Source: Bog-473 sp963741995
GTDB lineage: Bacteria; Actinomycetota; Acidimicrobiia; Acidimicrobiales; RAAP-2
Assembly (NCBI GenBank): GCA_963741995.1
Contig: CAVUKI010000002.1
Location: 186,001-250,000, forward strand
Direction of reading: 5' to 3'
DNA length: 64,000 nucleotides
Positions 34,490 through 42,301 of this stretch are shown here, piece by piece. The notes beneath the pieces are model-generated. The model was given only the letters and a program-made list of their open reading frames with translations, did not search any database and had not been told where the DNA came from. Each line of letters opens with the position of its first letter. Positions within the stretch are counted from its first letter, which is position 1. The position numbers were made by a program, and so were the translations under genes.

Positions 34490-36757
34490 TCAGACTTTCT
34501 TGCCAGGAAGCTGACGATACGCGTCGAACACCCCGTCGAGGTGCTTCAACGCGCTGATCAGTGAATGCAGGTGGGTCGGGTCGGCCAGCTCGACATCGAA
34601 GGCCATCCGGCTGACCCGGTCCGGGGTGGTGGCGGTGCGGGCGGCGACGATGTTGAGGTGGTGCTCGGACACCACCCGGGACACGTCGGCCAGGAGACGG
34701 GCCCGGTCAAAGGCCTGCACCTCGATCGTCGCCACGAAGACACCGTCGTTGCCCCGGTCCCATTCGACCTCCATGAGGCGCTCCCGGGAGCGGTCGGCCA
34801 GCGCCGCCGCGTTGGCGCAGTCGGCTCGGTGCACCGAGACACCCCGGCCCTGCGTCACGAAGCCCACGATCTGGTCACCTGGCACCGGGGTGCAGCAGCG
34901 GGCCAGGTGGATCATGACGTCGTCGAGGCCCTCGACGTAGACGCCACTCCCGGTGCGGCGACCCTGCCGCGGGCGGCTCGGACCGGGCAGGACGATCGTC
35001 GGGAGCTGCTCGTCCGCCTCGCCGCCACCGCGCAGTGCCTTGGTGAGGCGTTGCACGATGGACTGAGCCGAGACCTGGTTCTCGCCGATGGAGGCGTAGA
35101 GCGCATCGAGGTCGGCCAGGTTCATGGAGTCGGCCACCTGCTGCAGGGCACTCGAGCCGAGCAGCTTGTGCAACGGCAGCCCGTCCCGACGCAACGCCCG
35201 GGCCAGATCCTCCCGACCGTTCTCAATGGCGTCCTCGCGGCGCTCCCTCGAGAACCACTGGCGGATCTTGTTGCGGGCCCGCGTCGACGCCACGATCTGT
35301 AGCCAGTCCCGCGACGGACCGGCGGTCGGCGACTTCGAGGTGAAGATCTCGACCGTGTCGGCACTGGCCAGCTGGGTCTCGAGTGGCACCAGGCGTCCGT
35401 TGACGCGCGCCCCGATGCAGCGGTGCCCCACCTCCGTGTGGATGGCGTAGGCGAAGTCGACCGGGGTGGAGCGCGCCGGCAGCGCGATGACCTTGCCCTT
35501 GGGCGTGAAGACGTAGACCTCGTCCTGCTCCAGGTCGAGCTTCAGCGCCTCGAGGAATTCGATCGGGTCGTCGGTCTGGCGATCCACGTCGGCGATGCGC
35601 TGGAGCCACGCCATTTCGGAGGAGTGGTCCTCCTTGGACTTGTAGCCCCAGTGCGCGGCGATGCCGTACTCGGCCCGGTGGTGCATCTCGGAGGTCCGGA
35701 TCTGCACCTCGACCGGCTTGCCGTCCAGCCCGATCACCGTCGTGTGCAACGACTGGTACATGTTGAACTTGGGCGTGTTGATGTAGTCCTTGAAGCGACC
35801 GTGCACGGGGGCCCAGATGGCGTGGATAGCCCCCAGCGCGGCCCAGCAGTCCTTCTCCGATTCGACCACGACCCGGATGGCGACCAGGTCGTTGATGTCG
35901 TCGAACTCCTTGCCCCGCACCACCATCTTCTCGTAGATGGACCACAGGTGCTTCGGCCGCCCGGTGACATCGGCGGCCACGCCCATGTCGTTCATGCGCT
36001 GGCGCACGTGGACGAGCACCCGCTCGAGATACTCCTCACGCTGCGGTGCCCGTGCCGCCACCATCTGCTCGATCTCGGCGTAGCGCTTCGGGTGCAGGGT
36101 GGCGAAGGCGAGGTCCTCCAGCTGCCAGCGCACCTGCTGGACGCCCAGCCGGTGGGCCAGGGGCGCATAGACGTCGAAGGTCTCCTGTGCCGTGCGCCGC
36201 TGCTTCCACTCGGGCATGACGGCGAGCGTGCGCATGTTGTGCAGCCGGTCGGCCAGCTTGATCAGCAGGACGCGCCAGTCATCGGCCATGGCGACGAGCA
36301 TCTTGCGGATCGTGGCCGCCTGCTGCGCCTCCTTGGAGTTGAACTGGAGGCGGTCCAGCTTGGTCACCCCGTCGACGACGCGGGCCACCCCCTCGCCAAA
36401 GTTCTCCTCAATGGTCTCGAGCGTCAGCCCGGTATCCTCCACGGCGTCGTGCAGGAGTGCGGCGGCCACGGTCTGCTCGTCGAGCCCGAGCTCGGCCACG
36501 ATCGTCGCCACGGCGACCGGGTGCGTGATGTACGGCTCGCCCGAGCGTCGGAACTGGCCCTCGTGCGCCCCGGCGGCGGTCCGGCCGGCCTCCACGATCA
36601 TGGACGTGTCGTCCTCGGGGCGGTGACGGGCGAATTCGGCGAGGAGAGGGACCAACAGGTCGCGCAGGACCGGCTCGTGTGCGTGCTCCTGCTCGAGATC
36701 CCGAGCGTTCGTCTCGGCGTCTGTGTCGGGTGGAGTCACCCGCGTCAGGGCCACCAT
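34490..36757 (-). CDS. relA: Bifunctional (p)ppGpp synthetase/hydrolase Rel
   Basis: A 755-residue long RelA/SpoT homologue that makes and degrades (p)ppGpp. The HD hydrolase domain has GEPYITHPVAVATIVAELGL and AALLHDAVEDT. The synthetase domain has FKDYINTPKFNMYQSLHTT, with RFKD (the RXKD type found in bifunctional enzymes), and HHRAEYGIAAHW. TGS (about 410-470; VYVFTPKGKVIALP), zinc-finger/helical and C-terminal ACT domains follow. The gene order secDF-rel-hisS fits other Actinobacteria, although an apt gene that often lies before rel is absent here. Confidence 0.95.
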   Translation of the reverse strand: MVALTRVTPPDTDAETNARDLEQEHAHEPVLRDLLVPLLAEFARHRPEDDTSMIVEAGRTAAGAHEGQFRRSGEPYITHPVAVATIVAELGLDEQTVAAALLHDAVEDTGLTLETIEENFGEGVARVVDGVTKLDRLQFNSKEAQQAATIRKMLVAMADDWRVLLIKLADRLHNMRTLAVMPEWKQRRTAQETFDVYAPLAHRLGVQQVRWQLEDLAFATLHPKRYAEIEQMVAARAPQREEYLERVLVHVRQRMNDMGVAADVTGRPKHLWSIYEKMVVRGKEFDDINDLVAIRVVVESEKDCWAALGAIHAIWAPVHGRFKDYINTPKFNMYQSLHTTVIGLDGKPVEVQIRTSEMHHRAEYGIAAHWGYKSKEDHSSEMAWLQRIADVDRQTDDPIEFLEALKLDLEQDEVYVFTPKGKVIALPARSTPVDFAYAIHTEVGHRCIGARVNGRLVPLETQLASADTVEIFTSKSPTAGPSRDWLQIVASTRARNKIRQWFSRERREDAIENGREDLARALRRDGLPLHKLLGSSALQQVADSMNLADLDALYASIGENQVSAQSIVQRLTKALRGGGEADEQLPTIVLPGPSRPRQGRRTGSGVYVEGLDDVMIHLARCCTPVPGDQIVGFVTQGRGVSVHRADCANAAALADRSRERLMEVEWDRGNDGVFVATIEVQAFDRARLLADVSRVVSEHHLNIVAARTATTPDRVSRMAFDVELADPTHLHSLISALKHLDGVFDAYRQLPGKKV

Positions 36758-36863
36758 CCATACAGGCTACCCGCCAGGGGAAATACAGGAACGCACATGC
36801 CGCTGCATTACGCAGCGCGGCGCCAGGCCGGGGGGCCGCTGGGCGCCTGGCCGGCGGCTCAGC

Positions 36864-38492
36864 TCAGCTCAGCGCTTGCGCCTGCTCTTGCTTTTGCCCT
36901 TGCGCGGCCGGGGACCCTGCGCCGGCTGTCCGCCGCCCCGCCCGGAGGACGAGGCCGGCGCCGACGCAGAGGTCGAACCTGAGCCCGAACCTGAGCCCGA
37001 ACCCGAACCCGAACCAGCTGACGCCGAACCGGGCTGCCGGTCCATCACCGCCGTGCCGCCCCCGCCCCCGCCCGCACTGCCGCCCGAACCGGGCCGGATC
37101 GGACCGCTGCGCTTGCTGCTGGCCTTCTGCGGCGCCGCCGCCGCGGTTCACCTGACCCGAGGCCGCCACATTCATGGCCGTGCTCATGGTCGCGGCGTCG
37201 AGAGCGGAGTAAGACCCCGTCGCGTCGCCCCGCTTGGCCAGGCGGTTGGCGATCTGGACCCATCGGTCCTCGCGCTCTTTCATCATGCAGAGCACCGGCG
37301 AGGCGATGAAGATCGACGAGTAGGCACCCGAGAGCAGGCCGACGAAGAGGGCCAGGCCGTAGGATTGCAAGGTCGTGGCGCCCAGGAGCTGCGCACCGAT
37401 CAGGAGCACGGCGAGCACCGGGAGGATGGCCACCATGGAGGTGTTGATCGACCGGGCCAGCGTCTGGTTCATGGACAGGTTGATGAGCTGCGGGTAGGTC
37501 AGCCGGCCGCTGCTGCCGATGCCCTTCGTGTTGTCCCGGACGCGGTCGAACACCACGACGGTGTCGTAGAGGGAGTAGCCCAAGATGGTCAGGATGGCCA
37601 CCACGGTGTCCGGCGTCACCTGGAAGTTGAAGATCGAGTAGATGCCGATGGCCACGAGGACGTCGTGGATCATGGCGATGAAGGCGGCCAACGCCATCTT
37701 GGGCTCGAAGCGAATGCTGATGTAGATCGCCACGACGATGAAGAAGATGATCAGCGCCTCGATCGCCTTGTTCGTGATGGAGGATCCCCATGTCGGGCCC
37801 ACGTTGGTGACGCTGATCTTGTCGGCCGTCGGCTGCGCCACCGAGTTCGTCGGCGACGTCGTGGTGGTGGTGGCACCCGCCGCGGCTCCCGCCTTGGCCG
37901 TGGTCGAGGTTGTGCTGGTCGGCGTCGTCTGGGACTGGTGCGCCCCCGTCAGCGTGAGCAACGCTTTCTGCACGTTGCTATTCACGGTCGCCTGCTGGCT
38001 CTGCGTCAGGTGGTTCAGGTCCGACTGCACGTTGAGCGTCTGCTTGCTCCCGCTTCCCAGCAACTCCACCGTCGGGTCGATTATGCCGGTGCCCTTCAGG
38101 GCGTTGGTCGCCTGCGTCTGCGAGACGCCCGGCGCGGCGATGGTCCACTCGGTCCCGCCCTTGAACTCGATGCCGAGATTCAGCCCGCCGCGCAGCACGA
38201 TCGAGATGATCCCGAGGACGATGATGGCCGCGGAGATACTGAACCAGATCTTGCGCTTGCCGACGAAGTCGAAGCGCGTCTCGCCTCGATAGAGGCGGGC
38301 GAGCGGACCGTGACCCTTCGGCTCCCGAGCCAGCAGGGCCCGGGTGGCGTCGTCGAGGCTGACCAGCTCCTCCTCGTCGAGGCTGCCCGTGTCGACGCTC
38401 TCTTCGAACTGCTCGACCTCTTCCTCGGGCACGTCGTCGAGTGAACTGCCGTCGCCTTTCCCGCTGCCGTTGTTGCGCTCGTTGTCGCTCAT
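36864..38492 (-). CDS. secF: Protein translocase subunit SecF, C-terminal tail frame-shifted
   Basis: SecF, about 540 residues, of the SecDF complex that uses the proton-motive force to finish protein export. ATG 38492 starts an acidic tail of about 75 residues, then the first helix, FKGGTEWTIAAPG, and the five-helix block with ILTILGYSLYDTVVVFDRVRDN and NQTLARSINTSM. As read, the tail after VNRGGGAAEGQQQ becomes an implausible Phe/Arg/Gly run. Skipping one base near 37125-37145 instead gives a Gly/Ser tail ending in RPRKGKSKSRRKR with stop at 36869-36871, the usual basic SecF end. The upstream frame is also fused to secD. Confidence 0.88.
   Translation of the reverse strand: MSDNERNNGSGKGDGSSLDDVPEEEVEQFEESVDTGSLDEEELVSLDDATRALLAREPKGHGPLARLYRGETRFDFVGKRKIWFSISAAIIVLGIISIVLRGGLNLGIEFKGGTEWTIAAPGVSQTQATNALKGTGIIDPTVELLGSGSKQTLNVQSDLNHLTQSQQATVNSNVQKALLTLTGAHQSQTTPTSTTSTTAKAGAAAGATTTTTSPTNSVAQPTADKISVTNVGPTWGSSITNKAIEALIIFFIVVAIYISIRFEPKMALAAFIAMIHDVLVAIGIYSIFNFQVTPDTVVAILTILGYSLYDTVVVFDRVRDNTKGIGSSGRLTYPQLINLSMNQTLARSINTSMVAILPVLAVLLIGAQLLGATTLQSYGLALFVGLLSGAYSSIFIASPVLCMMKEREDRWVQIANRLAKRGDATGSYSALDAATMSTAMNVAASGQVNRGGGAAEGQQQAQRSDPARFGRQCGRGRGRHGGDGPAARFGVSWFGFGFGLRFGLRFDLCVGAGLVLRAGRRTAGAGSPAAQGQKQEQAQALS
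36975..37016. repeat. GAACCY/GAGCCC repeat in the secF tail
   Basis: Seven GAACCY or GAGCCC hexamers in tandem on the plus strand. In the reading frame that ends in the basic SecF tail they encode an (SG)n linker; in the frame as assembled they give an odd FGFGFGLRFG run. The tract therefore also helps to decide which frame is real. Confidence 0.85.
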
Positions 38493-40125
38493 GAGCCACC
38501 CCCCGCACCGGCCCCCACCGGCAGGCCCCGCCCGGCGCGCCTGCGCCTGCGGGCCGGCCCCCAGGCCGGTGGCGATGCTGAAGGCGCCCGAGCCCTGCAG
38601 CCGCGCGCTCTGGCCCATCAAGATGACCAGCGGCCGCGTGTAGAACCACGTCACTGCCATGTCCATGATCGTGGAGAGGCCGAGGAAGAAGGCGAAGCCC
38701 TTTACGTTGCCGACCGCGACGAGATACAAGACGATCGCCGCCAGCAGCGACACGAAGTCAGCGGCCCACACCGTCCGCCACGCGCTCTTGAAGCCGCGGT
38801 CGACCGACGTGCGGACCGAGCGGCCCGATCTGGTCTCGTCTTTCAACCGTTCGAAATAGACGATGTACGAGTCGACGGTGATACCGATCGACACGATGAG
38901 ACCGGTGATGCCGGCCAGGTCGAAGCTGGGCGCCACCGACGTATGGCCCAGCGACGAGATGATGGCCCAGAGCATCAAGGCCGTGAGCAGTAGCCCGGAG
39001 ATGACGACCAACCCGAGGCCCCGGTAATAGAACAGGACGTAGAGCAAGACGAGGACGAGCCCCGCGATGCCCGCGCCGAGACCCGCCACCAGTGCGGAGT
39101 GACCCAGGGTGGCCGAGACCGTCTCCGACGTCGCGGCCTTCAGCACGACCGGCAGGGCGCCGAAGTTCATCGCCTGGGCCAGGTTCTGCGCGTCGGACTG
39201 CGTCAGACTCCCTGAGATCTCGCCCTTGCCGTCGAAGGAGGAGAAGGTCGACTGGGTGGGCTGGATGATGGGAGCCGAGTACACCTTCCCGTCGAGCTCG
39301 ATCCCGAGGAACTGGTGGAAGTTCGCCGCTGCCACCTTGTCCCACAGCGCCGACCCGGCCGAGCCGGCCAGCGAGTAGTCGACCACCCATTGACCGGTCT
39401 GGTTCTGCGTCGCCTGCGCGCTGGCGATGGAACGACCTGTCATCTGGGAGGGCCCGAGGACACAGCGCACTTCCGAGGAACCGTCGCAGGCGCCGTTGAG
39501 TCCGGGCAGCAGCACGGTGCTGGTGGCGTAGCCCGGCTTGTCCACGCTCGTCGACGGATAGGCCTCGTACTGAGGGTCCGGTTGGATGCTGTTCGAGCTG
39601 TAGCCCTGAGGACTGTTGTTGGGCGTGACGGCGAGGCTGGCCGCGGTCAACTGCAATGACGACGTACAGGCGGGGATCGCCCCGATGCCGACCGTCGGAG
39701 TCTTCACCTTGGAGTGCTTCGGAATGGCCTGCGGATACGCCCAGCACTCGACCGGGCGGAAGTACATGCCGCGCCGTCTGCCCGATCTGATTGAGCACCT
39801 GCTGTGCGTTGGTGACGCCGGGAATGGACACCGAGATCTGGTTCTTGCCCGTTGTCTGGACCTGTGCTCCGGACACGCCAAGCCCGTTGACACGGAGATT
39901 CAGGATGTTGACTGTCTCATCGAGGTCGGACTGAGAGATGTGCGGCCCCTCGGCCGTGTAGACGACCGCCACGCCCCCGGCGAGATCAAGCCCCAATCGG
40001 GGCGACCACTTGGCGGCGAACACGGCCGCGAACGAACCGAGGGAGATCACGACCACGGCGATCACGCTGATCCACAGATTGCGTCGCTGCCGCCGCTGGG
40101 CCCGTCCACCCGACTTCGGGCTCAC
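38489..40125 (-). CDS. secD: Protein translocase subunit SecD, interrupted by a one-base frameshift
   Basis: SecD in two frames. From ATG 40125 (overlapping the yajC stop) the first frame gives a helix, WSPRLGLDLAGGVAVVYTAEG, and GTKN-like SIPGVTNAQQVLNQIGQTA; it then loses similarity at about 39768. The second frame resumes at MYFRPVECWAYPQ and runs through FGALPVVLKAATSETVSATLG, six helices and GLIVSIGITVDSYIVYFERLKDE, all typical of SecD. Removing one base at 39768-39770 restores TARMYFRPV. Near the 3' end the frame runs into secF; removing one G near 38515 would instead stop SecD at 38489, overlapping the secF ATG. A sequencing error is likely. Confidence 0.85.
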
Positions 40126-40649
40126 GCCTCTTCGGCCTCCCCACCGAGGTCGCCGCTGCTCGCGGCGCCGTCCCCACCTACGTCGTCGATGTCAGCATCG
40201 TGGCCGGCACTGGTGCCGTCACTCGTGCCGTTGCTGCCGCCGGCCGCCCGCGCTGGCCGCACATCCTCGACGGGCTCGTCTTCGACCCGCACATCTTCGA
40301 TCGGCTCGATCTTCTTGGCGATCGCCTGGCGAACGAAGACGATCCGGGTCGGTTGGGGGCCGTCGAGGTTGCCGTCCTCGCCCAGGGCGCCGGTCAGGAG
40401 GGTGTATCGATCGCCATGCACCTCGAGGACGGTGCCGATGACGCCGCCGACGGTCTGCACCTCATCGCCGACGTCAAATGCCGAACCTTGGGACTGCCGA
40501 GCCGCCTGGGCCTTCCGCTGCTGGGGTCGGATGAAAAAGAAGTAGCCGAGTAGCCCGATCGCCACCAGAGGAAGCAACGTGAGCAACGAGCTGGAACTGG
40601 ACTTTGTAGCTGCGACCACGAAATGGGTCACCGCCAGGGTTGATGTCAT
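40122..40649 (-). CDS. yajC: Preprotein translocase subunit YajC
   Basis: A 175-residue YajC, a small membrane partner of SecDF. One helix (LLTLLPLVAIGLLGYFFFIRPQQRKA) ends in the diagnostic FFIRPQQ, followed by the small beta domain VGDEVQTVGGVIGTVLEVHGDR. The C-terminal 70 residues are an acidic, disordered extension (IEDVRVEDEPVEDVRP) that makes it longer than the usual 85-110 residues. Its stop overlaps the secD ATG (ATGA 40122-40125). It is the first gene of the secDF-rel block, preceded by a long gene-free stretch. Confidence 0.93.
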   Translation of the reverse strand: MTSTLAVTHFVVAATKSSSSSLLTLLPLVAIGLLGYFFFIRPQQRKAQAARQSQGSAFDVGDEVQTVGGVIGTVLEVHGDRYTLLTGALGEDGNLDGPQPTRIVFVRQAIAKKIEPIEDVRVEDEPVEDVRPARAAGGSNGTSDGTSAGHDADIDDVGGDGAASSGDLGGEAEEA

Positions 40650-41602
40650 GAGGGATCCTTGGACCGAAATCGGTTGCGAGGTTCCACCCTACTGCCTGGG
40701 TTCCGAGTCTCCCGGGCAGCGGCAGCCCATGCCACGCTGCCTGGGCACGGCGGCCCACGACGGCCCACGACGACAGGGGCCGAAGGCGGTGAGGATCGGG
40801 CTCTGGGCTCGGCCAGCGAGCCTTCACTGCATCATCCCAGGGGCGGATGGGTCATCCCTGGTGGCGGCCGGCCGGCCATGCTCGGCCTCATCGAACACCT
40901 GCGGGCGTACCAACCCGCCGTCGCCGTCGCGACCGCCCACTTCTGCACTTCTCGCCGAACTTTGCGACGCTCTCTTCCCATCCATTTGCCGCGGCGTTCG
41001 CAGGTGCGACGCGCGGCCTCCCATTCGCCTCCCGGCGGGAAGAACAGCCCTCGTAGACCCCTCTGGCGCAGCCTGTCCTCGGGCAACCCGACTGCAACCC
41101 AATGTGGCCCCGGTTGCGACAGGTGTTCCGCAGAGTACGGATTATCAGTACAGCAACCTCGCGGTGAAAGTCGTTCAGAGGGGCGCGACACCGAGTGGGA
41201 GTCCGACGGAGGGGAGCGGACTCCTACGAGGGGGGGCACCGAGGGGGGACAACAGGAGCAGCGAAGTGGTGCGTCGGCCTCAATGAGGCCATCGGACGGA
41301 GATTTTCCGGGGGGACCGAGGACCCGGGCCGGCGCACCTTTCGCTCCCTGAGCCGTCTGATCCATCCACTGCGGTCGATCTCGTCGTGCCTGCGTGACCG
41401 TTCGGACGCACCATTTGCGGACCATCTGCACACCGCGCAGCGCTGACCAGGGCGCTCCTCGGAAGCTGCCTCCACGCCTCCCGGAGCCTCCCTTTTGTCG
41501 ATCTGCGACTCAAATTCGGGGGCTGAGCAGGCCTTTTTCTTTTCGCAATGAGTGTCTTCTATTCACTCAAAATGTCCAATTGCCCAGTACAGTTGCAGCC
41601 TG
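40650..41602. other. Long intergenic region between yajC and a divergent two-component system
   Basis: A 953-bp stretch with several overlapping frames on both strands (such as 40659-41351 plus and 40832-41431 minus), none with a recognisable domain or a convincing start. Their compositions look like antisense or random GC-rich translation. I find no tRNA, RNase P, tmRNA or SRP RNA signature. It must hold the yajC promoter and that of the response regulator. A T-rich run, CCTTTTTCTTTTC, lies at 41532-41544. A decayed gene or an unknown RNA cannot be excluded. Confidence 0.5.
41549..41593 (+). promoter_or_regulatory. Inverted repeat and putative promoter of the second response regulator
   Basis: TGAGTG (41549-41554) and CACTCA (41564-41569) form an inverted repeat with a 9-bp spacer. 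A TACAGT -10-like box lies at 41588-41593, ten bases before the ATG at 41603, so the mRNA may be almost leaderless; no Shine-Dalgarno is visible. The repeat sits where a -35 element or activator site would be. Motif-level evidence only. Confidence 0.4.
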
Positions 41603-42301
41603 ATGCGAGATGGTCAGATCTCAGTGCTGGTCATTGAGGATGAGGCGGACATCCGGCAACTCCTCCGAACCCTCCTCGAGCGCGAGGGGTACTCGGTCGC
41701 GGAGGCCCTCGAGGGGCGTGACGGGGTGCGCCAGTTCCACCAGAGCCACCCCGACATCGTGATCCTCGACGTCGGGCTCCCCGACCTGGACGGATGGCAG
41801 GTTCTCGAGCGGATCCGGGACATGAGCGACGTGCCCGTGCTCATGCTCACCGCCCTGGGAACCGAGAGGGACAAGGTGCGGGGACTCAATTCCGGCGCCG
41901 ACGACTACCTGACGAAGCCGTTCAGCCGCGTCGAGCTTCTGGCCCGCCTCCAGGCCGTTGGGCGGCGTCAGGTCTCCAAGGGAGAACCGGTCACGACCTT
42001 CGACGACGGCACCCTGCACATCGACTTCGCCCACCAGGAGGTGACGGTCGACAGCACCACGATCATTCTGACCCCGACCGAGTACCGCCTTCTCGCCACC
42101 CTGGCCCGCCACCAGGGGCAAGTCCTCTCGTCGGACCAGCTCATCGAGTTGGCCTGGGACGATCCGAGCGGTTTGGCCCCATCGCGCGTGAAGTACGCCG
42201 TTCTGCGTCTCCGGCGCAAGTTGGGCTGGGACGAGGGCGACGAGGGCCCCATCGAGACCGTCCGGGGGTTCGGATACCGCTACCGCTCGCGGAACCGGTG
42301 A
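41603..42301 (+). CDS. OmpR-family response regulator
   Basis: A 232-residue response regulator. The receiver has VLVIEDEADIRQLL, phospho-acceptor Asp56 in DIVILDVGLPDLDG and Lys105 in GADDYLTKPFS. The winged helix reads LTPTEYRLLATLARHQGQVLS and ends in ETVRGFGYRYRSR. I start at ATG 41603, directly before the receiver; the open frame is longer but crosses the putative promoter. The stop overlaps the GTG of the kinase gene (GTGA 42298-42301). Unlike the first system, this pair stands alone on the plus strand inside a minus-strand operon region. Confidence 0.93.
   Translation: MRDGQISVLVIEDEADIRQLLRTLLEREGYSVAEALEGRDGVRQFHQSHPDIVILDVGLPDLDGWQVLERIRDMSDVPVLMLTALGTERDKVRGLNSGADDYLTKPFSRVELLARLQAVGRRQVSKGEPVTTFDDGTLHIDFAHQEVTVDSTTIILTPTEYRLLATLARHQGQVLSSDQLIELAWDDPSGLAPSRVKYAVLRLRRKLGWDEGDEGPIETVRGFGYRYRSRNR

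Noticed and set aside
36800..36862. Hairpin CCAGGC/GCCTGG downstream of secF as terminator
   Set aside because: The stem is only about 7 bp with a 16-base loop and is not followed by a T-run; transcription probably continues into rel.
36723..38444. A 573-codon plus-strand frame opposite secF
   Set aside because: It is the mirror of secF with His/Asp/Arg-rich translation and no recognisable fold.
36864..39893. One natural 1009-residue SecDF protein
   Set aside because: The N terminus of that frame is not SecD, the true SecD start is in another frame, and a one-base change restores separate genes with an ATGA overlap. I list them separately, but a SecDF fusion is not fully excluded.
40659..41351. 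Open frames of 200-235 codons in the yajC upstream gap
   Set aside because: Several overlap each other in different frames on both strands, none has a domain or good start, and their composition looks non-coding. I kept the region as a gap.
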